From Saccharicrinis sp963675435 (GTDB lineage: Bacteria; Bacteroidota; Bacteroidia; Bacteroidales; Marinilabiliaceae), in assembly GCA_963675435.1 (NCBI GenBank), contig OY776216.1:1736001-1800000 (forward strand): a stretch of 64,000 nt of DNA, read 5' to 3'. Positions 17,420 to 27,143 of this stretch are shown in pieces. Each line of letters opens with the position of its first letter. The stretch's first letter is position 1. Under the pieces are notes generated by a model. It was not told the DNA's origin and searched no databases. It was given only the letters and a program-made list of their open reading frames with translations. A program made the position numbers and the translations under genes.

Positions 17420-19466
17420 GTACGCTAAGAGAAGAAGGCCATTTGTAGGGAAACTTCTTCGTAAGCCGAAAGCATTGGGAAGTAGTCAATCTACTGAAAT
17501 TTGCTAATGATTTCCAGATGGTGCAAGTCCATCTCATCCAAAGCCCGTAAGCAGGATGAAAGCGAACCGACTGGGTGATTCCGTGAGGATAGCAGAAGAG
17601 TAGTCGGCAAGCGAGTATTTAGGCCGTGTTATTCAGCCTCGAAAAAGTGTATTTATTTGTAGTTAAGCCGACGGTGTACGTTTACCGGAAGGCAGCAATT
17701 ACAGTGGCATATTTACGGTTACTGCTGTAGAACTACCGTGGTCAAAGCGCAGGGCATGAATACAAAGGGAAGTCTTCGGAACTTAGGAGATCTGTATTGC
17801 TCCTGACAAGAAGGGGTTTGGGTGTACCATCAAAAAGAAACACCAGTCAGTTAACGTAACCATGTCAATGTTAACAGAGTCAAGGGAAATGACATGGTGT
17901 ACCAGGTATCAGCGACAAGGGACAACCGGAGTCAAAGAGAAGGCATACAGAAGTCAGAGCAGCCTCATAGTACCAATGAAATCGGGGAAGTACCATCTGA
18001 GCGACCCGAAGGAGGGAAGGGGGATTGTCAGTTAATATGGTTCAACTAAACAGAAAGCATGGATTTACTCGGAGAAATCGCCAACAGGCAAACAAAATTT
18101 GGTTGTATAAAACGCAAAGCGCAGGAAAGTCCAACAGAAGTTTTCACCTCACTAGCGCATCATCTAACACAAGAATATTTGCTAAGTAGTTTCCGTAAAC
18201 TGCGGAAAACAGCAGCGAGTGGAATAGATGAAGTTAATGCAGAAGAATATGAGTTGAACTTACAACTGCGTATAGAAAATCTCCAAGCAAGGTTAAAGAG
18301 TAAATCTTACTTTGCCCCAAACATCCGCAGAGTATGGATAGACAAGGGCAATGGGAAGCAACGCCCATTAGGGATAAGTACTACCGAGGATAAGATTGTA
18401 CAAAGAGCAGTAACAGATATACTTAATTTGATATTTGAACAAGACTTTTACGATTTTTCCTATGGATTCCGAGCCAAACGTAGTGCCCATCAGGCACTAA
18501 ATAACCTTCGCAATCAATGTATGAAGCGCAATATTAATTGGATACTGGACTGTGATATTCAGGGCTGTTTCGACAACTTTGAACATAGTACATTATTATC
18601 ACTTATAAGTCAACGGATTAAAGATAAGTGTATTTTGCAATTGATTGAAAGATGGCTAAAAGCAGGTGTTGTAGATGGTAAAAGCTTGCAAATAAGCAAA
18701 CGTGGCACGCCGCAAGGAAATATTATTTCACCATTGCTTTGTAATGTATATATGCATTATGCATTGGATAAATGGTTACATGAAATAGTACGTCCCTTGC
18801 TTAAAGGCGAAATATTTTTGATACGCTATGCCGATGATTTTATCATTGGATTTGAGTATGCAGAAGATGCTCAGCGGGTAAATAACACGCTACCCAAGCG
18901 AATGAATAAATATGGATTAACCATTCATGCAGAAAAGAGTAAGCTCATTAGATTTTCACCAGAAGGAAAAACTAAACCACCCACCTTTGATTTTCTAGGA
19001 TTTACACATTATTGGAGCAAAAGCCAAAGAGGCAATTGGGTAGTGAAGCGAAAAACACGTCAAAAGAAAATGCAGGCCATCCTTCAAAACATAAAGGATA
19101 CTTGCAGGATACATAAACACGAGAAGCTAAAAGATCAGAGTAAAATACTAAAATCTAAACTTCGGGGATTGTATCAATATTTTGGCATCAGAGGTAACTT
19201 CGTTAGTCTAAACCGAATATATCAAATAACACTATATGCTTGGTTTAAATGGCTTAACCGAAGGAGTCAACGCAAAAGCTACACGTGGAAAGGGTACTGG
19301 GAGTTATTGAAATTTTTTAAGCTCCCGAAACCTAGAATAATTCATTATAATGTTTAAATTCATGCACCAGATAATTAAACATATTAACTGAGGAGCCGGA
19401 TACGGGAATTCTGTACGTCCGGATCTGCGGGGGGATAGGTGGAGTAATCCACTATTCTATCCCGAT
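17418..19466 (+). mobile_element. Group II intron copy 1 (2049 bp, likely class IIC-attC)
   Basis: Starts GTGTACGCTAAGAG and carries a ~640-nt structured 5' part, an intron-encoded protein, then a domain V-like hairpin (GAGCCGGATACGGG ... GTCCGGATCTG, about 19390-19428) and a domain VI-like stem ending CTATCCCGAT. The 5' end may instead be GTACGC at 17420, because that restores the attC core GTT when the intron is removed. It lies on the same strand as the cassettes. No difference from copy 3 in the stretches compared. Confidence 0.9.
18059..19357 (+). CDS. ltrA: Group II intron reverse transcriptase/maturase (copy 1)
   Basis: 432 aa. RT domain with TTEDKIVQRAV, DCDIQGCFDN (catalytic Asp about 166), RGTPQGNIISPLL (216-220 GTPQG) and RYADDFIIG (YADD 257-260). 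The maturase/thumb region follows (KSKLRGLYQYFGIRGN), typical of class C intron proteins. No HNH endonuclease, as expected for IIC introns. Identical in sequence to the copy-3 protein. Confidence 0.95.
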   Translation: MDLLGEIANRQTKFGCIKRKAQESPTEVFTSLAHHLTQEYLLSSFRKLRKTAASGIDEVNAEEYELNLQLRIENLQARLKSKSYFAPNIRRVWIDKGNGKQRPLGISTTEDKIVQRAVTDILNLIFEQDFYDFSYGFRAKRSAHQALNNLRNQCMKRNINWILDCDIQGCFDNFEHSTLLSLISQRIKDKCILQLIERWLKAGVVDGKSLQISKRGTPQGNIISPLLCNVYMHYALDKWLHEIVRPLLKGEIFLIRYADDFIIGFEYAEDAQRVNNTLPKRMNKYGLTIHAEKSKLIRFSPEGKTKPPTFDFLGFTHYWSKSQRGNWVVKRKTRQKKMQAILQNIKDTCRIHKHEKLKDQSKILKSKLRGLYQYFGIRGNFVSLNRIYQITLYAWFKWLNRRSQRKSYTWKGYWELLKFFKLPKPRIIHYNV

Positions 19467-19513
19467 TGTAGTGCATAAAAGGAAACCGAAACATAAACAG
19501 ACACTTAATAGAA

Positions 19514-19984
19514 ATGATTAAAAAGAAACTTTCGATAATTGGATTAACGATTCTTCTTGGAGGATTTTGTCAATCTGGATTTAGTCAAAACTTGAAAGAT
19601 GACCCTCAAGCTAAAATATGTTTAAAATTCTCACAGGACTTAAACTCTGAGATAAAAATTTCAGAACTCGTGAAATACTTTGATGATAGACAAAAGACTG
19701 ACAGTTTAAAAATTAAACTAAGTGAGTGTAGAGAGGATATTGAAAAACACAGAGATAAGATTGAGTATTATATAACAAAGTTTGATAGACCTAATCTTGT
19801 TTTTTACAATGTTAACTTACATAACTCAAAGGAAAAATTGACTTTTGGTGATTTAAGAATTGTATTCAAAGACAATAAGGATTTATTAATTGATGACTGG
19901 ATATATTTAAAGGAAACGAATACAACTGATGATGAAGATGAGAGTGAATTACCGTCTATTCCTCTTCCTCCATTACCTGAATAA
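19514..19984 (+). CDS. Secreted protein of unknown function (cassette 7, first gene)
   Basis: 156 aa. Signal peptide MIKKKLSIIGLTILLGGFCQ, then a charged, helix-rich region and an acidic C-terminal tail ending in prolines (LPSIPLPPLPE). No recognised domain. It shares a cassette with the next gene, 27 bp away. The cassette opens (GT)TGTAGTGC after intron 1. Confidence 0.65.
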   Translation: MIKKKLSIIGLTILLGGFCQSGFSQNLKDDPQAKICLKFSQDLNSEIKISELVKYFDDRQKTDSLKIKLSECREDIEKHRDKIEYYITKFDRPNLVFYNVNLHNSKEKLTFGDLRIVFKDNKDLLIDDWIYLKETNTTDDEDESELPSIPLPPLPE

Positions 19985-20011
19985 AATATTTGCTAATTGA
20001 GTTTACGAATT

Positions 20012-20566
20012 ATGACAGAGATTAAAAAAAACAAAAAGACTGATAAAAACATAATCAAATTTGCTGATACAGCGTCTTTTGTTTTTGATGATTTCTTAAA
20101 TTTTCATGGATTTAAAAGTGAATTAAAGGAAATTGAGGAATTCTTTTGCACATTGATTTATAGAAAACAAGAGACTTATATAAAAATAAGTGCAAGTACT
20201 CATCCACGTGATTACCCAAATCATTATAATATAATTCTTGGAGAAGGAAGTTCGGATTGGCCCGATACGGATTGGAATTCTGTTGCTCTCTGGCGGATTA
20301 AAAAGGAAATATCTCCTGATTTGAAAGCAAAGGAATACTCTCTTACCGATTTTGAGAAAATTGATGATTGTTTAAAAAATGCGAAAAATGAACTTGAAAA
20401 ATTTGGCGACTCATTTCTAAATGGAGACCTGACAATATTTAGAAAAGTAAGACAACGCATTAATCAACAGCGAGAACCGTATAAAATTCATCAAAAAGAT
20501 AATTCTGGTAGATTTAAGACAATTATTGATAAGGTGAGTAAAAAACTTAAAGAAAAATTTAGCTGA
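20012..20566 (+). CDS. Cytoplasmic protein of unknown function (cassette 7, second gene)
   Basis: 184 aa from the ATG at 20012 (a TTG five codons upstream is a weaker choice). No signal peptide or membrane segment, and a lysine-rich C-terminus. The central region YIKISASTHPRDYPNHYNII then DWPDTDWNSVALWRI has an alpha/beta look reminiscent of small immunity-type proteins, but no family can be named. Confidence 0.6.
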   Translation: MTEIKKNKKTDKNIIKFADTASFVFDDFLNFHGFKSELKEIEEFFCTLIYRKQETYIKISASTHPRDYPNHYNIILGEGSSDWPDTDWNSVALWRIKKEISPDLKAKEYSLTDFEKIDDCLKNAKNELEKFGDSFLNGDLTIFRKVRQRINQQREPYKIHQKDNSGRFKTIIDKVSKKLKEKFS

Positions 20567-20600
20567 TTAACTAATAATGTATTGACATATAAAGAATTAC

Positions 20601-20728
20601 GCGCTACAACAATGTGTATAATTCATAAGGGTTTCAGTGGTATGCGAAGCAGAGTCTCCCGCTTCATTTTTGGTAACGAAGGATACAGACGCAGCCCGCA
20701 ATCCCTTACGTAATCATACACTCAACGT
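20601..20728 (+). other. attC7, split at its 3' core by group II intron 2
   Basis: 5' core GCGCTACAAC complements cassette 7's opening GTTGTAGTGC at 9 of 10. Arms GTGTATAATTCATAAGGG / CCCTTACGTAATCATACAC. Contains AGTGGTATGCGAAG. The 3' end CTCAACGT is cut by the intron and completed at 22776 by TAGCACC. Confidence 0.8.
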
Positions 20729-22775
20729 GTACGCTAAGAGAAGAAGGCCATTTGTAGGGAAACTTCTTCGTAAGCCGAAAGCATTGGGAAGTAGTCAATC
20801 TACTGAAATTTGCTAATGATTTCCAGATGGTGCAAGTCCATCTCATCCAAAGCCCGTAAGCAGGATGAAAGCGAACCGACTGGGTGATTCCGTGAGGATA
20901 GCAGAAGAGTAGTCGGCAAGCGAGTATTTAGGCCGTGTTATTCAGCCTCGAAAAAGTGTATTTATTTGTAGTTAAGCCGACGGTGTACGTTTACCGGAAG
21001 GCAGCAATTACAGTGGCATATTTACGGTTACTGCTGTAGAACTACCGTGGTCAAAGCGCAGGGCATGAATACAAAGGGAAGTCTTCGGAACTTAGGAGAT
21101 CTGTATTGCTCCTGACAAGAAGGGGTTTGGGTGTACCATCAAAAAGAAACACCAGTCAGTTAACGTAACCATGTCAATGTTAACAGAGTCAAGGGAAATG
21201 ACATGGTGTACCAGGTATCAGCGACAAGGGACAACCGGAGTCAAAGAGAAGGCATACAGAAGTCAGAGCAGCCTCATAGTACCAATGAAATCGGGGAAGT
21301 ACCATCTGAGCGACCCGAAGGAGGGAAGGGGGATTGTCAGTTAATATGGTTCAACTAAACAGAAAGCATGGATTTACTCGGAGAAATCGCCAACAGGCAA
21401 ACAAAATTTGGTTGTATAAAACGCAAAGCGCAGGAAAGTCCAACAGAAGTTTTCACCTCACTAGCGCATCATCTAACACAAGAATATTTGCTAAGTAGTT
21501 TCCGTAAACTGCGGAAAACAGCAGCGAGTGGAATAGATGAAGTTAATGCAGAAGAATATGAGTTGAACTTACAACTGCGTATAGAAAATCTCCAAGCAAG
21601 GTTAAAGAGTAAATCTTACTTTGCCCCAAACATCCGCAGAGTATGGATAGACAAGGGCAATGGGAAGCAACGCCCATTAGGGATAAGTACTACCGAGGAT
21701 AAGATTGTACAAAGAGCAGTAACAGATATACTTAATTTGATATTTGAACAAGACTTTTACGATTTTTCCTATGGATTCCGAGCCAAACGTAGTGCCCATC
21801 AGGCACTAAATAACCTTCGCAATCAATGTATGAAGCGCAATATTAATTGGATACTGGACTGTGATATTCAGGGCTGTTTCGACAACTTTGAACATAGTAC
21901 ATTATTATCACTTATAAGTCAACGGATTAAAGATAAGTGTATTTTGCAATTGATTGAAAGATGGCTAAAAGCAGGTGTTGTAGATGGAAAAAGCTTGCAA
22001 ATAAGCAAACGTGGCACGCCGCAAGGAAATATTATTTCACCATTGCTTTGTAATGTATATATGCATTATGCATTGGATAAATGGTTACATGAAATAGTAC
22101 GTCCCTTGCTTAAAGGCGAAATATTTTTGATACGCTATGCCGATGATTTTATCATTGGATTTGAGTATGCAGAAGATGCTCACCGGGTAAATAACACGCT
22201 ACCCAAGCGAATGAATAAATATGGATTAACCATTCATGCAGAAAAGAGTAAGCTCATTAGATTTTCACCAGAAGGAAAAACTAAACCACCCACCTTTGAT
22301 TTTCTAGGATTTACACATTATTGGTCAAAGAGCCAACAAGGCAAATGGGTAGTAAAACGCAAAACACGCCAAAAGAAAATGCAGGCCATCCTTCAAAACA
22401 TAAAGGATACTTGCAGGATACATAAACATGAGAAGCTAAAAGATCAGAGTAAAATACTAAAATCTAAACTTCGGGGATTGTATCAATATTTTGGCATCAG
22501 AGGTAACTTTGTAAGCCTAAACCGAATATATCAAATAACATTATATGCATGGTTTAAATGGCTAAACCGAAGGAGCCAACGCAAAAGCTACACATGGAAA
22601 GGGTATTGGGAGTTATTGAAATATTTTAAGCTCCCGAAACCTAGAATAATTCATTATAATGTTTAAATTCATGCACCAGATAATTAAACATATTAACTGA
22701 GGAGCCGGATACGGGAATTCTGTACGTCCGGATCTGCGGGGGGATAGGCGGAGTAATCCACTATTCTATCCCGAT
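20727..22775 (+). mobile_element. Group II intron copy 2 (2049 bp)
   Basis: Same length and ends as copy 1 (GTGTACGC ... CTATCCCGAT), in an attC on the cassette strand. Differs from copies 1 and 3 at scattered third positions and a few residues in the second half of the coding region, so it is an older or separately arrived copy. Confidence 0.9.
21368..22666 (+). CDS. ltrA: Group II intron reverse transcriptase/maturase (copy 2)
   Basis: 432 aa, all RT and maturase motifs intact (GTPQG, YADD, LRGLYQYFGIRGN). Differs from copies 1 and 3 at AEDAH (Q in the others), SQQGKW (SQRGNW in the others) and LLKYFK (LLKFFK in the others). Probably functional. Confidence 0.95.
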   Translation: MDLLGEIANRQTKFGCIKRKAQESPTEVFTSLAHHLTQEYLLSSFRKLRKTAASGIDEVNAEEYELNLQLRIENLQARLKSKSYFAPNIRRVWIDKGNGKQRPLGISTTEDKIVQRAVTDILNLIFEQDFYDFSYGFRAKRSAHQALNNLRNQCMKRNINWILDCDIQGCFDNFEHSTLLSLISQRIKDKCILQLIERWLKAGVVDGKSLQISKRGTPQGNIISPLLCNVYMHYALDKWLHEIVRPLLKGEIFLIRYADDFIIGFEYAEDAHRVNNTLPKRMNKYGLTIHAEKSKLIRFSPEGKTKPPTFDFLGFTHYWSKSQQGKWVVKRKTRQKKMQAILQNIKDTCRIHKHEKLKDQSKILKSKLRGLYQYFGIRGNFVSLNRIYQITLYAWFKWLNRRSQRKSYTWKGYWELLKYFKLPKPRIIHYNV

Positions 22776-22796
22776 TAGCACCAATTAAACACACTG

Positions 22797-23375
22797 ATGT
22801 ATAGAATATTCTTTTTAGGCTTCACACTTATTTGCTTAATATCTTGTAAAACTAAAGTGACAGTTGAAGATAAGGACGGAAATTCGTTTCAATTAAAGTT
22901 GTCTGACTTAGAATTGACTTCAAATGAAAAAGAAGAACAAATAGAAAAAGAAATTATTGATAGTATTAATACGTTTCTACAGACAAATAACTCATCAATT
23001 GTAAGAAACTATTGGTTTTTATGTGATACAATAAATATCAAACCAACCAGAACTTACAATGTGAATCATAAAAATGAAAATATTGATATACACTTTAATC
23101 TAAAAACTGTATCAATCAGACCTATTCCAGGAACATATCGTATAAATGAAGGACCTTTTGCTGAATACAAAATAACTAATGACTCTCTAGGTGTTTTACA
23201 CAGCTATGTAATTGATTTAAACCTGACAGAGAATTGTCAAATCTCTGACTATAAAGCAACATTGAGATTTAGTAAGGAAATAAATGGCATAGATAGAGTG
23301 ACTTTTGAACATACAATTCGGGAAGGTGACAATTATAATATTGAGAGTAATATAAAAACAAATAACTGGTGGTAA
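22797..23375 (+). CDS. Lipoprotein of unknown function (cassette 8)
   Basis: 192 aa. Lipoprotein signal MYRIFFLGFTLICLISC with the lipobox Cys near residue 17. The rest is soluble and beta-rich (NVNHKNENIDIHFNLKT). No domain recognised. The gene starts only 20 bp after intron 2 and its stop overlaps the 5' core of attC8. Confidence 0.7.
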   Translation: MYRIFFLGFTLICLISCKTKVTVEDKDGNSFQLKLSDLELTSNEKEEQIEKEIIDSINTFLQTNNSSIVRNYWFLCDTINIKPTRTYNVNHKNENIDIHFNLKTVSIRPIPGTYRINEGPFAEYKITNDSLGVLHSYVIDLNLTENCQISDYKATLRFSKEINGIDRVTFEHTIREGDNYNIESNIKTNNWW

Positions 23376-23564
23376 CACGCTAGTATAAAGCATTTGGCGT
23401 TAGTGTCATTTGGAAGTTAAATCAGGTAATCGAACACCGCCAAATCTTTGATTTGGCTTTAATAATGAAAAGATAAAAACAAATAAAAGCTTTGGCTCTG
23501 GAGTGGTTTGGAAGGTTTGGTTCATAAAATCGCCATACGCTTCATCTAGCCAAACGTTGTATGC
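23368..23564 (+). other. attC8 (long form)
   Basis: 5' core TGGTGGTAAC against cassette opening GTTAGCACCA: 9 of 10 complementary. Outer arms GCTAGTATAAAGCATTTGGCG / CGCCATACGCTTCATCTAGC. 3' core GTTGTATGC. Central loop about 120 bases. Confidence 0.75.
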
Positions 23565-23643
23565 AAGCTTAAAAAGCAACTAAACTGCAATAAATATCAT
23601 CATTATGAATGACATAAAATTTATCAATCTAAATTATAGAACT

Positions 23644-24051
23644 ATGAATAAAACAATTATTTTGATTTTGAGTGTTTTCTTTATGATTTCGTGTTCAGAC
23701 AAAGAAGACCCAATTGGAAAATGGGATGATAATATTAAATTATCAACAAAAAATGTAGACTTCTCATCTGAGATAGATTCTGTTACTGTTACTACAGAAG
23801 GCGATTGGTGGTGGATTGATGGAATCTCGTTTGAAGACAGTACTTATAGTTATTATCATAGAGACGACATAGATCTTGAATCAGACTCTTATATAATAAC
23901 AGAAGAAGAGTTTATTGTTGAAAGGCGAGATAAGAATACACTTTTTATCAAAATAAACGAGAATAATAGTGGAATTGAAAGAAAAATGAATATTTCACTT
24001 GAAGCTGGAAACTATTTTGACAATGTAACTATCGTTCAATCAGCAAAATGA
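23644..24051 (+). CDS. Small lipoprotein with BACON-like C-terminus (cassette 9)
   Basis: 135 aa from the ATG at 23644, chosen because it gives a lipoprotein signal MNKTIILILSVFFMISC; an upstream in-frame ATG at 23605 would spoil it. The end of the protein (ISLEAGNYFDNVTIVQSAK) resembles the last strand of BACON/Ig-like domains of Bacteroidota surface proteins. Function unknown. Confidence 0.65.
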   Translation: MNKTIILILSVFFMISCSDKEDPIGKWDDNIKLSTKNVDFSSEIDSVTVTTEGDWWWIDGISFEDSTYSYYHRDDIDLESDSYIITEEEFIVERRDKNTLFIKINENNSGIERKMNISLEAGNYFDNVTIVQSAK

Positions 24052-24096
24052 TTTAACTCACAAATAGGGATTTTTATAAATTCTAAATAAAAGCCA

Positions 24097-24188
24097 GCAT
24101 ACAACACTTAGAATATAATTAATCACGAACTGCCCAAAAAAGTCCCATCAAACCATCAGGGTGATTCATTATATTTGTTGTTGAACGG
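24097..24188 (+). other. attC9, next to IS91-like module E2
   Basis: 5' core AGCATACAAC complements cassette 9's opening GTTGTATGCA at 9 of 10. The rest is the same palindrome as at 14836 and 38654, ending GTTGAACGG. Confidence 0.65.
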
Positions 24189-24405
24189 AACCGGGATAAG
24201 CGAGCCCATTGTATGGGGATTGATATGAAATGGGTCTTTCATTTATGCTTGGTAAGCATAAAACTCCAAAGTTAAAACAGAAAGTTTGGGTATAAAAATC
24301 ATTAAAATAAAGAGTTAAAACCACCTCAATGTATAAATCGACAGTTGATTTAGCTCTTTTTGTTGGTTATAAGACATACCTTTCCCATTACACCAAAGGC
24401 GGCGT

Positions 24406-25785
24406 TTATGATATAGAGGCAGATTGAGTTGATTTTGTATTTTTTATTGAGTTGGGACTACCTCTGATAGCCGGCTTAAAAGAAGCTATACGTTGCATGG
24501 TGCCTTGTTTACATTTTGGGCATTGATCGTGAGGAAGGCCAAAAAGCAGCACAAATAATTCCTGCCAAGGGATCCCTTTTTTAGATTCCGGGGAGCAAGC
24601 ATTAAATATTTTCCGGATGATCTCTAAGCACAGTTTCTTTTTAGAGGAACCTAGAAACCCATAATGCCTTATTTTCATAAAAGCGGGAGGAAGTATATGC
24701 ATGGAAAGTCTTCGCAGAAACTCAAAATAAGAAAGATGCATCACATCCACTTTAGCGTTTTTGTAGTTGAGCCACGAAAAATACACATTATTATCATCCA
24801 GGCTTTTAATACGCTGGTTACTAATCGCAACTCTATGAGTATACCTAGCCAAGTATTCCAGCACTTGCTTAGAATTGTGCATGGGTAATTTAGCATATAC
24901 CACCCATTTACTTTTATAAAAAGGATGCAGGTATTTACGCTCTGGTTCAAAAGTAGTTTTTAAAGTAATGGTTCCCTTATTGTGTAAGTCCATCAGGTAA
25001 TCGCAAAACTTACCTCTAAAAACAGCACTTAAGGCTTTAACAGGATATAAAAACTTACCTTTACTTTTGGTATTTTTCCATTTGTTTTGAGGTGTTAAAC
25101 CACCGCCCGGCACAATGCAATGTACATGTGGATGAAAAACCAGGTTTTGTCCCCAGGTATGCAAAATGGCAATCATACCGGTTTGAGCGCCCAAATGTTT
25201 ATAATCCAGAGCAAACTGTTTAACCCGCAATATGCATTAGACCATCTATTACACATTGAAATTACTTCAAAACAAGACACTTCGTTACTTCACTTCAACT
25301 CACCAGAACGATGCTATGCCTCGTTTCAGTAAAGCCTTGTTTTATGGTACTTTCAATGTTCATTACGAAATTCTAATACATAATCCGGGTTTAATGGTAT
25401 CCCATGCAGCCCTAAAGAGTACATTGTACATATCTCTGGGATGATCTATAAACAAAGGATTTAGCTGTTCGGGAACGGTAAATACCACATGAAAATATTT
25501 GATGGGTAAAAGATCTGATTCTCGATCTATCAGCCACCTTTCCTTTTTCAGACCATTACATTTAGGGCAGTGTCTGTCTCTGCAACTATTGTATGAATAT
25601 TGCTCATGACCACATTCTGAGTTGTTACATTTATCCTGATGATAGCCTAGAGTAGCCGTTCTGCAATTTCCCAGGTTTGTAAACACCTTTTTCTTATGCG
25701 CATTTAAATGTCCGGCCTCAATCACACTGTGTTTATGATCCCTGATAATAGCACCAATATCAAATATGGGTTTACTATAACTCAT
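24406..25785 (-). pseudogene. IS91-family transposase, split by MITE-B
   Basis: N-terminal part 25785 to ~25395 (through AAWDTIK) and C-terminal part ~25218 to 24406 (from FALDYKHLG) together equal the E1 transposase. The insert adds a foreign tail after residue ~132 and removes the HUH half from the reading frame. Otherwise well preserved, so inactivation is recent. Confidence 0.9.
25224..25389. repeat. MITE-B copy (166 bp) inside the E2 transposase
   Basis: CCCGCAATATGC ... CATAATCCGGG flanked by TTTAA (25219-25223, 25390-25394). The E1 empty site reads ACTGTTTAATGG, so exactly one TTTAA was present before insertion. Confidence 0.92.
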
Positions 25786-26876
25786 CGTTGCAGCCTGTCT
25801 AAAGGCGAAATCATAGGGTTTGATTTTAGGTTGTTGTTAATTTGCAGGTATACCATGGTGGTTCTGATATCATCGTGCCCCATCATTTTTTGTATAGACA
25901 CAATGTCAACGCCAATTGCCAACAAGTGTGAAGCAAAAGCATGTCTCAAAGAGTGAGGTGTAAAGTGCTTTTCAATGCCAGACCTATCCAGAGCATATTG
26001 AAAATCCCACTTTACAGCCTCGTCGCTATAAGGTTTACCCTTATACCTGCCATTAAATAAATATACCTGCGGTTTAAATTGATGTAAATAGTGCTTTATT
26101 TCAGGAATGAGTGATTGGGCCAAAACAGCGTATCTGTCTTTATTGCCTTTACTGTCTTTAATATAAATACGATGGTTTTTAAAATCGAGATGCTCAATTT
26201 TAAGGTTGATAATCTCACTTTTGCGCAAACCAGCCGAATAAATAACTTTTAGTAATAACCTGAGTTCGATATAAAATTAATGGCTCAAATCGCTTATAAA
26301 TATTGAGTTTCAAGGAATGTTTGCGAAAGCATAGCGGGCTATGGTAAGCAAATATGACACAGAAAATCGGTATTTATAAGCGAAATTCATAGCTTTTCAT
26401 TAAATAATCGATTTACGGCTCTAAATTTTATCACCATAGCTCGCTATGTCTCAAAAATTTATATTGTAAATCAATCATTTACTGAAATTTGAGCTCGCTA
26501 ATTTTAATCGAACTCAGGTTAATAGTCTGTGCTTTGGACTTATGGCAGCATTAAATAATTGCAGCAGTTCTTTCCCGGTAGGGATCAAGGGTAGATACTT
26601 TGTGGCTTTAGGGTAAGGTACATCAGAAATAATATCAATGCGCTTATACACGCTTTTATACATAAAACGCAGCCCCTGTAAGTAATTTCTGATGGTAGAC
26701 CGACTCAGCTTTTGATCGTTTTTAAGATACAGCAGAAACTCATATATTTCCATTTCCGAAAGCTCATCAGGTAGCTTACCGGAAAATAAGCAGAGTAGCA
26801 TAGTAGAACGCATATAATTAGCAATTGAGCTATTAGAAAAATGCGCTACTTCCATTCTTACATGCAGATTGTGCAA
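25782..26876 (-). pseudogene. Tyrosine recombinase of E2, split by MITE-A
   Basis: N-terminal 120 residues (26876 to 26524) and the catalytic part (26253 to 25782, from GLRKSEI onward) equal the E1 recombinase. MITE-A at 26257-26520 separates them. All catalytic residues survive on the downstream part, but it has no N-terminal domain. Confidence 0.9.
26257..26520. repeat. MITE-A copy 3 (264 bp) inside the E2 recombinase
   Basis: AACCTGAGTTCGATATAAAA ... AATCGAACTCAGGTT with AAT duplicated on each side (26254-26256, 26521-26523). The E1 empty site reads TTTTAGTAATAGTCTG. Inverted relative to copies 1 and 2, and clearly diverged inside. Confidence 0.92.
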
Positions 26877-26949
26877 TAATGCCTCAACACTCTTTGGTGT
26901 TGCTAAACTTTTTTTTCATCTTTAATCAGTTTATTAAAATTGAAATACA

Positions 26950-27143
26950 CAGTATATTTCATGCGGTAAATAGCACATATTGATAGGCTTACAATTTTCA
27001 TAAAATTTGTAATGGTAGACAGGTTAGTAGTTTCTAATGCCGCACGCAACATACTGCCACCATTAGACACAAGAAGCGATCCGTGCACAATGAAACTTAA
27101 CGATTAACAATAAGGCTACTAAATATTTTTTAAAAAATGAATC
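26950..27143. other. Unassigned junction between E2 and the fucosidase gene
   Basis: No attC core or palindrome is visible, although one would be expected here. A minus-strand segment encodes LLVSNGGSMLRAALETTNLS, possibly a remnant of another gene, but I cannot name it. Confidence 0.4.

Larger units (their letters stand above)
24106..26949 (-). mobile_element. IS91-like module E2 (inactivated)
   Basis: Same module as E1, with the transposase gene split by MITE-B (25224-25389) and the recombinase gene split by MITE-A (26257-26520). Comparison with E1 gives exact empty and filled sites for both inserts. Similarity to E1 stops at 26949, after TTGAAATACA. Confidence 0.85.

Noticed and set aside
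17231..17428. 65-codon frame across attC6
   Set aside because: It lies in attC and IS-end sequence and has no coding features.
26903..27088. 61-codon minus-strand frame upstream of the fucosidase gene
   Set aside because: Possibly a remnant of another gene, but too short and unrecognised to call; listed only as an unassigned junction.
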